A stretch of 64,000 nucleotides of DNA from Candidatus Ozemibacter sibiricus. GTDB taxonomy: Bacteria; Muiribacteriota; Ozemobacteria; Ozemobacterales; Ozemobacteraceae. Positions 16,881-25,680 of this stretch are shown here, piece by piece. Under the pieces are notes generated by a model. The model had not been told where the DNA came from. It worked only from the letters and a program-made list of their open reading frames with translations, and made no database searches. Every line of letters starts with the position of its first letter. Position 1 is the stretch's first letter. The stretch is taken from the NCBI GenBank assembly GCA_003327425.1, contig QOQW01000007.1:1-64000 (forward strand), written 5' to 3'. Position numbers and translations under genes: made by a program.

Positions 16881-19800
16881 TCAGCGGCGATTCTCTCGAC
16901 TTTCCAGGACCCGGGTTTCGAACGAGCTGTCGACGATGCGCACCGGGATGACCAGGGCGCGGGTATTGCCGCTGGCGTCGGTGGCCGAACACTCGATCTT
17001 GACCTGGTAGACGCTGGGCACCGCCTGGGCCGGATCGACCTTCATCGGCATATCGGCGGCGAACCGCCCGCGCGGCAGATTGGGGGGCGGGCAGGCCGGA
17101 TTGAGCACATTGTTGCCCTCGCGATAGACGTTGATGAGATTGATGTCGGGCGGGGTGCCGCCGAGCAGATTGGCGCCCGTCTTCTCTTTGATCTCGAAGC
17201 TGGCCCGGCTGAAGTCGAGGTAGTCGACGTTGTCGGTGAACCGGAAGTTGGCCTGCAGTCGGCCAGAGCGGCGCACGGTCGGCAGCAGCGCCTTGACGGA
17301 ATCGTCGAGCAGACTGCCGAGGCCGGCCGGCGTCTCATCGATGATGATCTTCTCGCGGCTGTTGAGCGGCGCCTTGGCGCTGCCCGGCACGTCCAGGGTC
17401 ACCGACCCGACCAGCGCGTTGTCGAGGTTGTAGGCCGCGATCACCAGTTGGCAGTCGGCCAGTTGATCTTCGCTCTGGGGATTGGAGACCGCATCGCGGA
17501 CTCCTTCCAGGAGCTGGATCTCCCAGCGGCGATTGTCGGCTTGCGAAATCAGGGTCACGAACAGACTGGGGGGGTCGTTGTCATGGCGGAGCAGCCCGAT
17601 CTTGTTGGTGGGGATCTTGCGGGGGAACTCGGCCGGGGTCGCCGACGCCGTGAACAGATGCATGTCGACCTCGTTGAGCGGCCAGTCGGGACCATAGCCG
17701 TCGTGCATCGGGGCTTCCACCGAGAACTCCAGGGCGCCGATCCAGTTCTCGTAGGGCTGGCCGGCGTCGAACTTGTTGTACTCGTCCACCAACGCGGTAT
17801 AGGTGGCGAAGATGACGTAATCGTCGCGCTGGTAGAAGTTCCGGTCGGTGGGTTTGGGGCCCGGAGCGGCCACGCGGGCGGCAGGCTTGAAGCGATCTTC
17901 CAGATCGGTGCGATGGCGGGGATATTTGGGGAACTGGTAGCGGACCTGCATGTCACCCGCATCGGGCGGGAATCGGACATTCGGGTTGTTGTCGCTCATC
18001 CGGACGGTCAGGTTGACCGGCGGGACCGGGTCGCCCGTGCTTTGCACGATGGGATCGAAGTCGGTGGTCATCGAGGCATAGCCGACCTCAGTATCGCGCG
18101 CCCGGATGAACCACGAGTCGCCGCGCGGGAAGAGGGCATCGGCCCCATTGCTGAGGTTCCAGGCGGTGCCGCTGTCGGAGCCCCGCACCGTCGTGACCAC
18201 GCCCACCGGCAGGTCATCGGGAACGATGCTGCGGTACTGGGCCAGGGTGGCGTCGGGACCGGTCTTGTACTCGATCCATTTGACGCGGGGGTAGACGATC
18301 TCCAGGCGCAGGCGGTAGGCGCCGGGGTCGATCGGGGTGTTGATCGAGCGCAGGGCCGTCGCGGGGATGGGAACTTCGAGATGGAACTTGCGATATTCGG
18401 CCGGCCCGACCTGGGTGACCGTGGCGTTGCGGCAATCGCCCTCGGCGAACAGCTCGCCGGGGCCGGTGGTGGGGAAGGTGGAGGTCGGGGCGCCGTTGAA
18501 GGTCGGGTAGATGAACAGCCGCCAGCGCAGCGCCTTCAGATCTTTCTGGGTGAGGGGGTCGACCACCTTGGTGCCATGGTCGGCCTTGCGGTCGGGGTCG
18601 CCGGGTTTGTTCCAGCCGGGGTTGTAGACCAGATTGGGGGTATTGGGGCCTTCGTAATTGTAGACATGGCCGTCGGCATCGCCGTAATCCCAGACGCCGA
18701 CGCCGCCGAAGGTCTCGAAGACCCTGAGCAGGTCGTCTCGGTTGGCGTCACGCACGAACTGGGCGTCGAACCCGAAGGAAAGGGCGGTGGGGGTGGCGTT
18801 CTCGGGCAGATTGTAGAAATCGCCACCGCCGCTGTCGTTGCCGACTCCTTGCAGGTAGCCCTGATTGGACAGGGTCACATTGCTGATGTAGCTGTCGACC
18901 TTCGTGTTCGGGTCGGACTGGACCTGGTACAAAACCTTGGTTGTGGTGACCGGCCCCCAGATTTTGCGCACCTTGTGCAGATCGCTGGGGCGATCGGTCT
19001 GGGCGAGATCTTCGAACCGGAAGTAGTTGTAGGTGACCCGCGCATAGACGCGGTAGTTGCCCGGCTGCGGGAAGCGGAAATCGTAGGTGTGGTAGGTGGT
19101 GTTCTTGGAGGGAGCCCCGCTCTCGAATCGGCGGAGCACCTTGCTGGCATCGCAGTTCGGATCGGCCGAATCGATCAGCTCGACGACCCACTCCACGCTG
19201 GTTTTGAACGAGGGAGATTCGAAAATGCTCGACGGGAAGCCGCCGGCATTGCCGTCGCCGTCTTCATCGTAGTCGATGAACGGCGGGTTCATGTTGACGA
19301 AGGTGTCGCCCCCGAGTTCAGGGAAGTTGCCGCACCAGACGTAATCCTGGCGGGCGCCGTTGACCCAGGGTTTGTAGCCTTCGAGTTTGAATGAGACGGT
19401 ATCGCCTTCGTAGATGGGGGTGCGGGAGGTGGTGCGGTCGTCGCGGCAGATCGAGTATTTGCAGACTTCGGGTGGATGGAAGGTCTGCGGGGGGTAGGCG
19501 ATGTTGACCACGGCGAACTCGGCCTTGATGTTGGCGACCCGATCTTCTACCACTTTGGTATGGCGCCAGCCGAGACCGTCCTTCCAGGCGAAGGAGCTGC
19601 CGCCGCGGAACTCGAGGGTGCGGGCGATGGTGTCATAGCCGGCTTCGACGCGCCCGCGTTCTTCCATGCTCGAGGGCAGGTAGCCGCCGCCGGCGCTGGC
19701 GGTGTAGCGGCGGGCGACCTTGTAGACCCGTTGCCGGAAGAAGATATCGAGATAGTCGCCCGGCTGCAGCGGCATGGTCGCCTCTTTGTCGGGTTCGGCC

Positions 19801-21632
19801 GCGGGGTTGCTGGACGGCCGCATCCATTTGCCGGTGCCCAGGTAGTCGGGATGGGAGGTCATGGCGCCACTCGGCCAGGCCGGGTCGAAATCATAGCCTT
19901 TCGGCGTGCCCAGCGGATTGGGCCAGGCCGGTTCGTTGGGACACTCGAGTTCGGTGGTGAGCACATAGAGGAAGCCCTGGCCGTCGACCCCGATCGCATC
20001 GACCGCGCCGGGAAATTCCCCGACGTCTTCGGCGGGGGGCACGAGCGAGGCGGTGTAGTTCAGGCGATAGATGTGCCCCTTCTTGAACGTTTTACCGGTC
20101 GGCGTGGTCAGGTCGTTGGCGAAGTATTCGAAGCCCAGGCCGCCGATGCCCCACCAGGAATCCTGCATGACGAACTTGTCGGCGATCGACCCGTACAGGA
20201 AGTCGGGCGCGGTCGTGACCGGGACCGGGACCGGGCTGAATTTGGAGGAGGTGCCCATGCGGGTGATCTTGTTGGGCTGGTAGCCGAGGCTGCTGAGGTA
20301 GCTGGTGTTGCGGATGTTGGTGGCATTCAGATCGAGATTGTAGGTCACGCCATTGTGGACGACCCGCAGGGCCGCATCATTCGCCCCATACGGGCCAGTG
20401 GTCTTGCCGAAGGGGTTGAAGCCGTACCGACGGCCGGTCGTCGAGGTGAACACCTGCACCGTCGATTCGATCTTGCCGACCGCCTGCGGATTCATCTCGC
20501 CGCCTGGAATGCAGCCGTCGCCGCAGGTCTTGCCGTAGCTTTCGGTGATGTCGAGATCGGTGGCCGACAGCACGCCGGCCGCATCGCAGGTCGGGCGGTT
20601 GGGATACGGCGGAGCCGGGGGCGGCACGACGACATCGCGGTACGAGTACAGGTCGAGGTTGCGGTCGCGCTTCTTGTAGGTGCGCTTCACGACGGCCGAG
20701 ATATACTGGGCATCCCAGTAGGGGCTCATGAGGGGAATCCAGTAATTGACGCCATTGTAGGTCACTTCGCGGCGGAATCCGCCGGAAACATTGTCGTGCT
20801 TCAGCCGGAAGTCATACTGGGTCATTTCGGGGCGCCCATCGCGGCCATCCATCAGTTGATACGGATACGGCGAGCGGTTGGTGCCGAAGGCGAACCAGGA
20901 GATGCCGCCCCACTTGTTGGGGAGCACGACCTTGTACGGATCGGTCGGATGCCGGATGCCCGCGGCCCCGGCGCCCGGTCCGTTCCAGAGGGGGAGGTTC
21001 TTGTGAGAAGCGGGGGCGCCCGGGTTGAATTTGTAATTGCAGGTGTTGCCGGCAGCGTCAGTGTAGTTGACCTTGGTGTAGGCCGCGTGGGTGTGAGGCC
21101 AGCCGGAAGGATAGTGCGGCGTCGCCGGATAGGGACCATAATCCCAGAAATCACCGTCGTAGTTGGTTGTGCCGTGTTCATACTGCCGGTTGGGCATGGG
21201 CCCGGTGATGTCCTGGGAGACCTGGTCGGCCGAGAAGGGCTGCCCGATCAGCTTGATGTAGGCCGGGGAATCGGGGTCGAATGCTCCGGGAGGGATCCAG
21301 CCTTCCTGGGTGACTTCGACGTAGTCGCCGCTGACGGCGGGGCAGACGAACAGGAACAGCTTGTTGCGCTGGTCGACCGCCAGGCCGTTGACGGTGGTGG
21401 CCACCGAGAAGTTCAGGTCGAAGATCCGGGTGGCCAGCGCCAGGGGGCCATACGGCTCGGAATAGGAATTGAGGCGGTAGACACCGTCCATTCGGGCCGG
21501 GATCTCCTTGGGAAGCAAAACATAAGCGACCCCGTTGGTGGGTCTGGGCTCGGTCTGTCCTCCCACCGGCAGCAGACAACCCAGCACCAGGAATGCCAGC
21601 CCGATGGCATGCATCTTCCCTACTCGATTCAT
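16881..21632 (-). CDS. very large secreted protein, possible pilus-tip (PilY1-like) protein
   Basis: A strong ribosome site (GAGGAGGTAGGCC) precedes ATG 21632, and a signal peptide follows (FLVLGCLLPVGGQ). The mature ~1550 residues are rich in Tyr, Pro, Asn, Asp and Gly, typical of beta-rich extracellular proteins. An acidic calcium-type motif DYDEDGDGN lies near residue 786. The C-terminal third has several segments like immunoglobulin-fold modules. No family is recognised. Its position as last large gene after pilV-, pilX- and pilW-like genes mirrors the pilV-pilW-pilX-pilY1 arrangement, so a pilus-tip adhesin role is a reasonable inference. Sequence similarity to PilY1 was not established. 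Confidence 0.7.
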   Translation of the reverse strand: MNRVGKMHAIGLAFLVLGCLLPVGGQTEPRPTNGVAYVLLPKEIPARMDGVYRLNSYSEPYGPLALATRIFDLNFSVATTVNGLAVDQRNKLFLFVCPAVSGDYVEVTQEGWIPPGAFDPDSPAYIKLIGQPFSADQVSQDITGPMPNRQYEHGTTNYDGDFWDYGPYPATPHYPSGWPHTHAAYTKVNYTDAAGNTCNYKFNPGAPASHKNLPLWNGPGAGAAGIRHPTDPYKVVLPNKWGGISWFAFGTNRSPYPYQLMDGRDGRPEMTQYDFRLKHDNVSGGFRREVTYNGVNYWIPLMSPYWDAQYISAVVKRTYKKRDRNLDLYSYRDVVVPPPAPPYPNRPTCDAAGVLSATDLDITESYGKTCGDGCIPGGEMNPQAVGKIESTVQVFTSTTGRRYGFNPFGKTTGPYGANDAALRVVHNGVTYNLDLNATNIRNTSYLSSLGYQPNKITRMGTSSKFSPVPVPVTTAPDFLYGSIADKFVMQDSWWGIGGLGFEYFANDLTTPTGKTFKKGHIYRLNYTASLVPPAEDVGEFPGAVDAIGVDGQGFLYVLTTELECPNEPAWPNPLGTPKGYDFDPAWPSGAMTSHPDYLGTGKWMRPSSNPAAEPDKEATMPLQPGDYLDIFFRQRVYKVARRYTASAGGGYLPSSMEERGRVEAGYDTIARTLEFRGGSSFAWKDGLGWRHTKVVEDRVANIKAEFAVVNIAYPPQTFHPPEVCKYSICRDDRTTSRTPIYEGDTVSFKLEGYKPWVNGARQDYVWCGNFPELGGDTFVNMNPPFIDYDEDGDGNAGGFPSSIFESPSFKTSVEWVVELIDSADPNCDASKVLRRFESGAPSKNTTYHTYDFRFPQPGNYRVYARVTYNYFRFEDLAQTDRPSDLHKVRKIWGPVTTTKVLYQVQSDPNTKVDSYISNVTLSNQGYLQGVGNDSGGGDFYNLPENATPTALSFGFDAQFVRDANRDDLLRVFETFGGVGVWDYGDADGHVYNYEGPNTPNLVYNPGWNKPGDPDRKADHGTKVVDPLTQKDLKALRWRLFIYPTFNGAPTSTFPTTGPGELFAEGDCRNATVTQVGPAEYRKFHLEVPIPATALRSINTPIDPGAYRLRLEIVYPRVKWIEYKTGPDATLAQYRSIVPDDLPVGVVTTVRGSDSGTAWNLSNGADALFPRGDSWFIRARDTEVGYASMTTDFDPIVQSTGDPVPPVNLTVRMSDNNPNVRFPPDAGDMQVRYQFPKYPRHRTDLEDRFKPAARVAAPGPKPTDRNFYQRDDYVIFATYTALVDEYNKFDAGQPYENWIGALEFSVEAPMHDGYGPDWPLNEVDMHLFTASATPAEFPRKIPTNKIGLLRHDNDPPSLFVTLISQADNRRWEIQLLEGVRDAVSNPQSEDQLADCQLVIAAYNLDNALVGSVTLDVPGSAKAPLNSREKIIIDETPAGLGSLLDDSVKALLPTVRRSGRLQANFRFTDNVDYLDFSRASFEIKEKTGANLLGGTPPDINLINVYREGNNVLNPACPPPNLPRGRFAADMPMKVDPAQAVPSVYQVKIECSATDASGNTRALVIPVRIVDSSFETRVLESRENRR

Positions 21633-21690
21633 GGCCTACCTCCTCGATGCGCTCGCCCGTCAGGCGACCCGCTCATGCTCGTCGTGGGCT

Positions 21691-22653
21691 TCAGTAGTTC
21701 TTGGCTTCCGCTTCAAGGTATTTCTGGATGACCTCGCTGTGCAGCTTGGCGACCTTGTATTTCTGGTAGATATGATGGACCACCGCCGGCGTCATGTTGA
21801 CGCCGCCTTTGATGAACATCTTGTCGAGCCGAGGATCGTAGCAGGTGCGGAACGCCCAGCGCTGTGCGCCGGTCCAGGCGCGGAAGGTCATGAACAGCGG
21901 CGGGCGGCCGTCGGTACCGTGCTTGTACAGGACATCTTCGGCGGCGCCTTCCAGGGTGGCGGCAAAATAACTCTTCATGGGGTTCTCGGGAGTGAACTGG
22001 GGGGTGCCCGGCACCCGGTCGATGGCAAACGAACTGTTGAAGACGAAGGGGACCTGGTAGTGGGAAGCGACGACGTCGATCGCCTGGTAGACGTCGTCGA
22101 GCATCAGTTTGAAGGCCTTCTGCGTTTCTTCCATGGTGGTCAGATGCAGGACCTGGGTCTCCTTGTCGAGTTCGGCCAACGCATGGTCAGCGAGTTTCAG
22201 GTCTTCCTGAAGCTCGTTGCGCCGTTGCCAGTATTTCCGATCGATGATCCCTTTCTTCCTATTATATTCATTCAAGAGGGGGGTACGGGCGGTGGCCGGC
22301 AGGGCATTCAGGCGTGCCTGCAGATCGGAAAGTTCGCCCAGGTCTTTCTGGAAGGCCTGGTCAAGTTCATCCAGTGATTTGACGGTGGCCTCCCGTTGCT
22401 TGACCAGGGTATTGCGGCGATCCACCAGTTCCTGGCGCAGGGCGCCCCGGTCGCGGGCCTCTTTGGCACCCAGCGCGGCCAGTTCGAAGCGCCCAGCCTT
22501 GATATCGAAGCGGGCCATCAAGGGGTGCAGGGCCAGGGCTTCGGCGACGTTGACATACCCGAAGGATCCCGGCGTCACTGGCTGGCCCTCGAGGGGAATA
22601 GTCAGGGCGACCAGGAACAGGACGACGACGGCGTGGAACGCGTGGCGGGACAT
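21691..22653 (-). CDS. OmpH/Skp-like periplasmic coiled-coil protein
   Basis: A signal peptide (MSRHAFHAVVVLFLVALTIP) precedes GYVNVAEALALHPLM, which resembles the N-terminal strand of OmpH/Skp chaperones. About 150 residues of charged coiled coil follow (near residues 55-190, with repeated E/K/R/L heptads). The C-terminal ~110 residues lack the coil pattern. Skp family members hold unfolded outer-membrane proteins in the periplasm; here the length (320) is about twice that of Skp, so the function may differ. It lies between the pilW-like gene and the giant secreted-protein gene, in the same direction with 18- and 58-base gaps, so it may assist export or assembly of that protein. Confidence 0.6.
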   Translation of the reverse strand: MSRHAFHAVVVLFLVALTIPLEGQPVTPGSFGYVNVAEALALHPLMARFDIKAGRFELAALGAKEARDRGALRQELVDRRNTLVKQREATVKSLDELDQAFQKDLGELSDLQARLNALPATARTPLLNEYNRKKGIIDRKYWQRRNELQEDLKLADHALAELDKETQVLHLTTMEETQKAFKLMLDDVYQAIDVVASHYQVPFVFNSSFAIDRVPGTPQFTPENPMKSYFAATLEGAAEDVLYKHGTDGRPPLFMTFRAWTGAQRWAFRTCYDPRLDKMFIKGGVNMTPAVVHHIYQKYKVAKLHSEVIQKYLEAEAKNY

Positions 22654-22671
22654 GGCACTATCCTCCAGGGG

Positions 22672-23388
22672 TCAGGGTTTGGCTTTGACGGCGGCCACGT
22701 TGGGAACGACCGTGATGGTGTCCCCGCGGCGCGTATAGCCGCGAGGATATTTGCAATGGATCTCGAGGAACACGGGGGTGCCAGTGGCGACGGCCTCCTG
22801 GATCCCGACCCGGACCAGTTCGACGTCTTCGATGAGTTCTTGGGCTTCTTGCAAGGCCGCGGTCGGAGGAGGGATGTCGGGCAGGGGAACGCCCTTCATG
22901 TAATCAGGCGGCGAGGTGAAGGCGATCGTCTCCTGGAAGCGGTGGTAGAGGATCTTGCCGGCCCGCGAAAGCGAATAGATATGATAGGTCAACTGGGCGG
23001 GCACTTCGGGGTCGAAGCCTCGTCGCTCCGGAAGCGCTTCGACGAACCAGATCAGTTTGGTGGCCACCTCGTTCTTGCTGGCGACGGCGAGGCAGGCCGT
23101 GGCCAGCAGGGTGCCGTTCTCGTTCACCCGCAGGCGGAAATCCTCGCTGGTGTTCTCGATGATTTTGGACGGATAGACCAGCGTGGAAGGATAGGACGAC
23201 TGCTGGACTTTCTGTGACAGGTGGCGGGCCGTATTGCGCAGGGCGGTCGCCGTTTTCTGCATCCAGAAGGCGGTGCCGCTGGCCGACTGGCCGCCCGAGT
23301 ACAAGGCGAACAGGCCGCCCAGCAACAGGGTCAGCAACCCGGTGGCGATGACCAGCTCGGTGATGGTGATGGCGCGCCGGCCGTTCAT
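22672..23388 (-). CDS. pseudopilin, PilW/GspJ-like
   Basis: The N-terminus has a short basic leader MNGRRA followed by ITITELVIATGLLTLLLG, a type III (prepilin) signal with Glu at +5, and a single hydrophobic helix. The remaining 200 residues are a soluble domain with no clear motif. Length 238 fits PilW/GspJ-type minor pilins. It overlaps the upstream pilX-like gene by 4 bases (ATGA), so the two are translationally coupled. Confidence 0.75.
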   Translation of the reverse strand: MNGRRAITITELVIATGLLTLLLGGLFALYSGGQSASGTAFWMQKTATALRNTARHLSQKVQQSSYPSTLVYPSKIIENTSEDFRLRVNENGTLLATACLAVASKNEVATKLIWFVEALPERRGFDPEVPAQLTYHIYSLSRAGKILYHRFQETIAFTSPPDYMKGVPLPDIPPPTAALQEAQELIEDVELVRVGIQEAVATGTPVFLEIHCKYPRGYTRRGDTITVVPNVAAVKAKP

Positions 23389-24104
23389 AGGGGGCGGTCT
23401 CGGGCCACGCGCACGGTGCGGGAGAACTCCTCGGTGAAGGTGTCCTGCTGTCCGCCGTAGACGCGGGGGAAGTTGACGGTGGCGGCGACGGTGACCTTGA
23501 CCACGACTTGATTGGTCACCCGTTTCTGGGTGGCGTTCTCCTCGGTGTGCTGGGCCAGCACTTCGATGGCCGTCGTTTCATACTGGCCGGTGAAGGGTTC
23601 GCGCATGCGGTCGCGGATCTGAGCGGGAAGAGGGCTCATCACCATGACCGTATCGCGGGAGGTCAGATCGGCCCGGAAGACGTCCAGCCAGCGATTGGGC
23701 GGGGTGCGCGTGCTGCTGAGCCGGGCCGCCAGGTCGGCCTGGGAGATGAATCCGTAGGCGTTGGGGGTGGCATCGCCTGCCCAGATGCAGTATTTGGGAC
23801 CGGGATTGGTGGCCAGGTCGAGCGGACGCGAGAAATCGAACAGGGGGTTGCGCCCCTGGGCGAGGCAGGCTGCGTCGAACAGTTCGCGATGCAGATATTT
23901 GACCTTCAGGAGGGCATGTTCCATGCCGGCGCGAGCGGCGAAGGTGGCCTGGAGCTGATTGTAGCTGGTCTGGTTCTGCCGGAAGTTCTGGGTGTTGCTG
24001 CGCAGGATGAAGGTGGCCAGCAGGCTGAGCACGGCGGCGAAGATGAGAACGATGGGGACGGCCATGCCGCGTCGGCGATGCGTTCTCGTCATCCTGGCCA
24101 TCAA
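23385..24104 (-). CDS. PilX-like minor pilin
   Basis: A basic leader (RTHRRRG) is followed by MAVPIVLIFAAVLSLLATFIL and then QNQTSYNQLQATFAARAGMEHALLK. This combination (no Glu5, then a helix rich in Gln/Ala with ARAG) is typical of PilX/GspK-type proteins. There are 239 residues. The start could be 24104 or the internal Met at 24092. It overlaps both neighbours by 4 bases. Confidence 0.7.
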   Translation of the reverse strand: MMARMTRTHRRRGMAVPIVLIFAAVLSLLATFILRSNTQNFRQNQTSYNQLQATFAARAGMEHALLKVKYLHRELFDAACLAQGRNPLFDFSRPLDLATNPGPKYCIWAGDATPNAYGFISQADLAARLSSTRTPPNRWLDVFRADLTSRDTVMVMSPLPAQIRDRMREPFTGQYETTAIEVLAQHTEENATQKRVTNQVVVKVTVAATVNFPRVYGGQQDTFTEEFSRTVRVARDRPL

Positions 24105-24871
24105 TCCACCCGTGAGAGATTGGCTTTGGCGGTATAGACTTCCAGGAACCGTTCCCGGTTGGGCGGCATCCGCCAGCGGATGCGCAAAAGGAAGCGCTTC
24201 ATCATGCAGTAGCGCTCGGAGGCGTTGGTGCCGAACGGAACACCCAGGTTCCGGGCGTTGGTCTGAATCGGATTGAGTTCGTAGTCATACGGCCGATTCA
24301 CCCCAGGTGGCACGAATTCATCGGATGTGTACCAGGCTGGATGTCCTCCCACATTGGCCTGTTCGAACAGGGGGCGGGGCAGGTAGGTCAGCACCAGCTC
24401 TTGCGTGGGGTCGGGAATGTTGGTGTCGAGCCCTTCCACCGGGAAGATGAGGAGCTTGACTGCATAGCTCGTTCCCCGACTGTCGGTCAGCGTTCCCCGA
24501 CCCAGCTGGTCGGTCTTGTTGCCGAGAAGGGCCAGGAAGGATGCCACTTGATAGGAAGGGGTGTCGGTGAAGCGGGCCACGTGGTCTTCGGCGTTGCTGC
24601 CGTCGAGGTCGGCGACGGTGCCGGGCTCGAGATGGACGCACTCGAACGGCACGCTGTCGAGGAGGTTCTCGAGAATGCTGCGCGCGGCGGTCTGGGCGAA
24701 GATGTACGAGTTGGTGACATCGGTGTCGCTGGTGCCGGTGCCGATCACTCCGACGAGCGGGATGAAGGCGAACGCCAGGATGAGCAAGGCCGCCATGATC
24801 TCCAGGAGCGTGATCCCGCGCTCCTGGGAGGAGAGCGTCCGACACGTTCGTGCCGCCGAAAACGTGCGCAT
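24101..24871 (-). CDS. pseudopilin, PilV-like
   Basis: This is the first gene of the minus-strand pilin operon. The leader of ~19 residues ends in QERG, followed by ITLLEIMAALLILAFAFIPLVG, a classic type III signal with Glu at +5. Then comes TNSYIFAQTAARSILENLL, as in PilV/GspI-like proteins. There are 256 residues. The promoter is 27 bases upstream. The frame overlaps the pilX-like gene by 4 bases. Confidence 0.75.
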   Translation of the reverse strand: MRTFSAARTCRTLSSQERGITLLEIMAALLILAFAFIPLVGVIGTGTSDTDVTNSYIFAQTAARSILENLLDSVPFECVHLEPGTVADLDGSNAEDHVARFTDTPSYQVASFLALLGNKTDQLGRGTLTDSRGTSYAVKLLIFPVEGLDTNIPDPTQELVLTYLPRPLFEQANVGGHPAWYTSDEFVPPGVNRPYDYELNPIQTNARNLGVPFGTNASERYCMMKRFLLRIRWRMPPNRERFLEVYTAKANLSRVD

Positions 24872-24897
24872 GCCTTCTTGGAGTCCCTCCCCTTCCG

Positions 24898-24926
24898 ACT
24901 ATAGCACACCCTGGAAAGGCCGGCAA
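24898..24926 (-). promoter_or_regulatory. promoter of the pilV-like operon
   Basis: On the minus strand, -35 TTGCCG (24926-24921) and an extended -10 TGC-TATAGT (-10 at 24903-24898) are separated by 17 bases. It lies 27 bases before the ATG at 24871 and presumably drives the genes down to 16881. Confidence 0.6.
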
Positions 24927-24968
24927 TCGACTTGATGAACGTGGCAGGGCGCGCAAGGCAGAAAAAAC

Positions 24969-24997
24969 TTGACATCCGTCGACTTCCCTGGTAATCT
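24969..24997 (+). promoter_or_regulatory. promoter of the tRNA cluster
   Basis: A perfect -35 TTGACA (24969-24974), a 17-base spacer and a weak -10 TAATCT (24992-24997) lie 15 bases before tRNA-Leu. Confidence 0.55.
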
Positions 24998-25012
24998 GAT
25001 GGCGGTCTTTCC

Positions 25013-25096
25013 GCCGGGATGGCGGAATAGGCAGACGCACCGGACTTAAAATCCGGTGGGGTAACTCCCGTGCCGGTTCAAGCCCGGCTCCCGGCA
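25013..25096 (+). tRNA. tRNA-Leu (UAA)
   Basis: The 84-base class II tRNA has acceptor GCCGGGA/TCCCGGC and discriminator A. The anticodon stem CCGGA/TCCGG holds the loop CTTAAAA (anticodon TAA), and there is a long variable arm (TGGGGTAACTCCCGT) and a GGTTCAAGC T-loop. CCA is not encoded. Confidence 0.96.
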
Positions 25097-25108
25097 CATT
25101 CTCTTCGA

Positions 25109-25182
<74 letters not shown>

Positions 25183-25195
25183 CCGCCTTCCAAAG

Positions 25196-25220
25196 CCGGA
25201 TCCCTCCGGATCCGGTTTTT
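25196..25220 (+). terminator. Rho-independent terminator after tRNA-fMet
   Basis: The perfect 8-bp stem CCGGATCC (25196-25203) / GGATCCGG (25208-25215) with a 4-base loop is followed by five Ts. It ends the tRNA-Leu/tRNA-fMet unit but lies 5 bases before tRNA-Met(CAU), which must be made by read-through or another promoter. Confidence 0.8.
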
Positions 25221-25225
25221 CATTT

Positions 25226-25299
25226 GGCAAGGTAGCTCAGTTGGTCAGAGCACACGGTTCATACCCGTGATGTCGAGGGTTCGACTCCCTCCCTTGCTA
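25226..25299 (+). tRNA. tRNA-Met (CAU), elongator type
   Basis: The acceptor GGCAAGG pairs with CCTTGCT (G1-U72 wobble), discriminator A. The D-arm GCTCAGTTGGTCAGAGC, anticodon stem CACGG/CCGTG with loop TTCATAC and T-arm GAGGG/CCCTC are all regular. The body resembles elongator tRNA-Met, but tRNA-Ile2, whose CAU anticodon is converted by TilS, shares this anticodon, and tilS lies downstream. Identity as Met is favoured, not proven. CCA is not encoded. Confidence 0.9.
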
Positions 25300-25429
25300 T
25301 TCCAGACCGCATCAGGCGGTCTCGTTCCTTGTGCAAAACCCGCTGTTCGGCGGGTTTTGTGCCTTTCAGGAGGTCTGATGGCCGCGGCAATCGCCCCGAC
25401 GATGAGGCGCCGGCTCGCCCGATTGGCCC
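25296..25429 (+). repeat. direct repeat, copy 1 (tRNA-Met 3' end to tilS 5' end)
   Basis: These 134 bases match 26137-26270 with nine mismatches and no gaps. The copy begins with the last four bases of tRNA-Met and includes a terminator hairpin, a ribosome site and the first 17 codons of tilS. The two copies flank the toxin-antitoxin pair with a period of 841 bases. Confidence 0.95.
25335..25358 (+). terminator. terminator after tRNA-Met
   Basis: AAAACCCGC (25335-25343) pairs fully with GCGGGTTTT (25350-25358) around TGTTCG, with the T tract forming part of the stem. Confidence 0.75.
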
Positions 25430-25464
25430 TGAAAAGGTCTGTCAGGCCCGAGTTCCCGCCATGA
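25378..25464 (+). pseudogene. truncated duplicate of tilS 5' end
   Basis: An ATG with the same GGAGGTCTG ribosome site as intact tilS begins MAAAIAPTMRRRLARLA. Sequence identity to tilS stops after about 17 codons and an unrelated tail reaches a stop at 25462-25464, giving 28 residues. The ATP-binding loop of TilS is missing, so it is a remnant created by the duplication or insertion that placed the toxin-antitoxin genes here. Confidence 0.8.
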
Positions 25465-25470
25465 TATAGT
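25462..25470 (+). promoter_or_regulatory. extended -10 promoter of the toxin-antitoxin pair
   Basis: TGATATAGT (extended -10, TGnTATAGT) lies 21 bases before the antitoxin ATG; no good -35 box is present. Confidence 0.4.
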
Positions 25471-25491
25471 TGAATGGAGAGGGAGGAAGCT

Positions 25492-25680
25492 ATGTCACCG
25501 ATCAAGCAGCAGGCCATCAAGGCCATCGAAGCCCTGCCGGATGATGCAACACTTGATGACATCATCTACAGCTTATATTTCCGGGCCCATGTCGAGGAGG
25601 GGTTGCGGCAGCTCGACGAGGGGAAAGGCATTCCTTTGGCCGAAGTGAAGCGGCAGGTCAAGGAATGGCTCTCGAAGTAG
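25492..25680 (+). CDS. antitoxin of a ParE-type toxin-antitoxin system
   Basis: ATG 25492 follows GGGAGG at the right spacing, so the longer frame from 25474 is not used. The 62-residue acidic/helical protein contains LPDDATLDDIIYSLYF, then EEGLRQLDEGKGIPLAEVKRQ. This pattern is common in small antitoxins encoded directly upstream of ParE/RelE toxins, where the C-terminus typically wraps the toxin. Its stop overlaps the toxin start by 16 bases, the usual coupling in such modules. Confidence 0.8.
   Translation: MSPIKQQAIKAIEALPDDATLDDIIYSLYFRAHVEEGLRQLDEGKGIPLAEVKRQVKEWLSK

Noticed and set aside
17448-19394. 648-residue plus-strand open frame
   Set aside because: It is antisense to the giant secreted protein, which has a strong ribosome site and signal peptide.
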